DNA of 5,121 nt from an uncultured Holophagaceae bacterium (GTDB lineage: Bacteria; Acidobacteriota; Holophagae; Holophagales; Holophagaceae). The translations under genes and the position numbers were made by a program. The stretch lies in contig CAIYNT010000308.1 in assembly GCA_903927605.1 (NCBI GenBank), positions 1-5,121 of the forward strand, read 5' to 3'. Below the pieces are notes generated by a model. That model did no database searches, was not told where the DNA came from, and saw only the letters and a program-made list of their open reading frames with translations. Shown piece after piece: positions 4,971 through 5,121 of this stretch; the stretch's first letter is position 1; every line of letters starts with the position of its first letter.

Positions 4971-5121
4971 ATGGGAAGGACTCGAGGCAAGCTCGTGCCC
5001 TGGATACCGGGGGACGGGATGCTGAACTCAGAGGAGGCGGGGCAGGTGTTTGCCCTGAGGAAGTTGGGTTGGGGGATGAGGCGGATCGCAGCGGAGCTGG
5101 GGATGGCCCGGAACACGGTGA
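4971..5121 (+). CDS. istA: IS21-family transposase IstA-like, N-terminal 50 codons
   Basis: The start of a transposase that would cut and join the IS ends. Only 50 codons are present before the window ends and there is no stop. After a short leader (MGRTRGKLVPWIPGDGM), residues 18-50 form a helix-turn-helix: SEEAGQVFALRKLGWGMRRI followed by AAELGMARNTV. This is the layout of the DNA-binding N-terminus of IstA proteins (helix, 'LG.s...IA.eLG.arnTV'). The DDE catalytic core lies outside the window. The ATG at 4971 is preceded by AGGGGAAG at good spacing, inside the IS terminus. The gene reads away from the Nudix cassette. Confidence 0.8.
   Translation, partial: MGRTRGKLVPWIPGDGMLNSEEAGQVFALRKLGWGMRRIAAELGMARNTV

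Larger units (their letters stand above)
4902..5121 (+). mobile_element. IS21-family insertion sequence, left end (continues past the window)
   Basis: The element starts at TGTCAGGCGACAT (4902), a typical IS21-family terminus, carries two copies of a terminal repeat, and then an istA-type transposase gene. IS21 elements carry istA (transposase) and istB (ATP-binding helper); istB and the right end lie outside. The insertion separates the Nudix gene from its probable native start. A target duplication cannot be judged from one end. Confidence 0.8.

Noticed and set aside
1..5121. CRISPR array
   Set aside because: The only clustered repeats are the short integrase-upstream octamers and the two IS21 terminal units, and neither has CRISPR-length repeats and spacers.

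Overview
The window reads as the left part of a decayed integrated element in a GC-rich bacterium, most likely a proteobacterium-like host. That placement rests only on base composition and on the gene families seen, and the species cannot be named. The first 140 bases are the 3' part of tmRNA (ssrA), ending in the T-arm and CCA. A P4-type tyrosine integrase starts 163 bases downstream and reads away from ssrA, the usual arrangement for an element that uses the ssrA 3' end as its attachment site. The matching right-hand attachment site is not in the window.

From 304 to 2986 the sequence is a patchwork of phage genes. The integrase is cut off just after its first catalytic arginine (about 1041). 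It runs into a helix-turn-helix phage protein (1068-1505). This is followed by an inverted internal fragment of a Rha-family phage regulator (1548-1808, minus strand). Two plus-strand genes come next: a small charged orphan with a very good ribosome binding site (1811-2110), and a protein with a domain resembling the LPD3/BECR-nuclease-like domains attached to Mu F-type head proteins (2111-2986). Abrupt joins between these pieces suggest deletions and rearrangements in an old prophage.

From 3063 to 4841 three minus-strand genes follow one another. In transcription order they are a Nudix-domain protein with an uncharacterised C-terminal half, a 105-residue protein of the conserved unknown 'MWLF' type 13 bases after it, and, after a 149-base gap, a 191-residue unknown protein with a composition like toxin-immunity proteins. 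The first two look like one transcription unit. The third has its own strong ribosome binding site.

At 4902 the left end of an IS21-family insertion sequence begins, with its terminal repeats and the first 50 codons of an istA-type transposase running off the window. The Nudix reading frame stays open upstream of its first ATG, with protein-like sequence, up to the IS end. The IS has therefore probably removed the true 5' end and promoter of that gene. The points most worth following are this truncated Nudix/MWLF/unknown cassette, the stand-alone LPD3-like protein beside a possible immunity protein, and the GGGGGCAA repeat cluster before the integrase.
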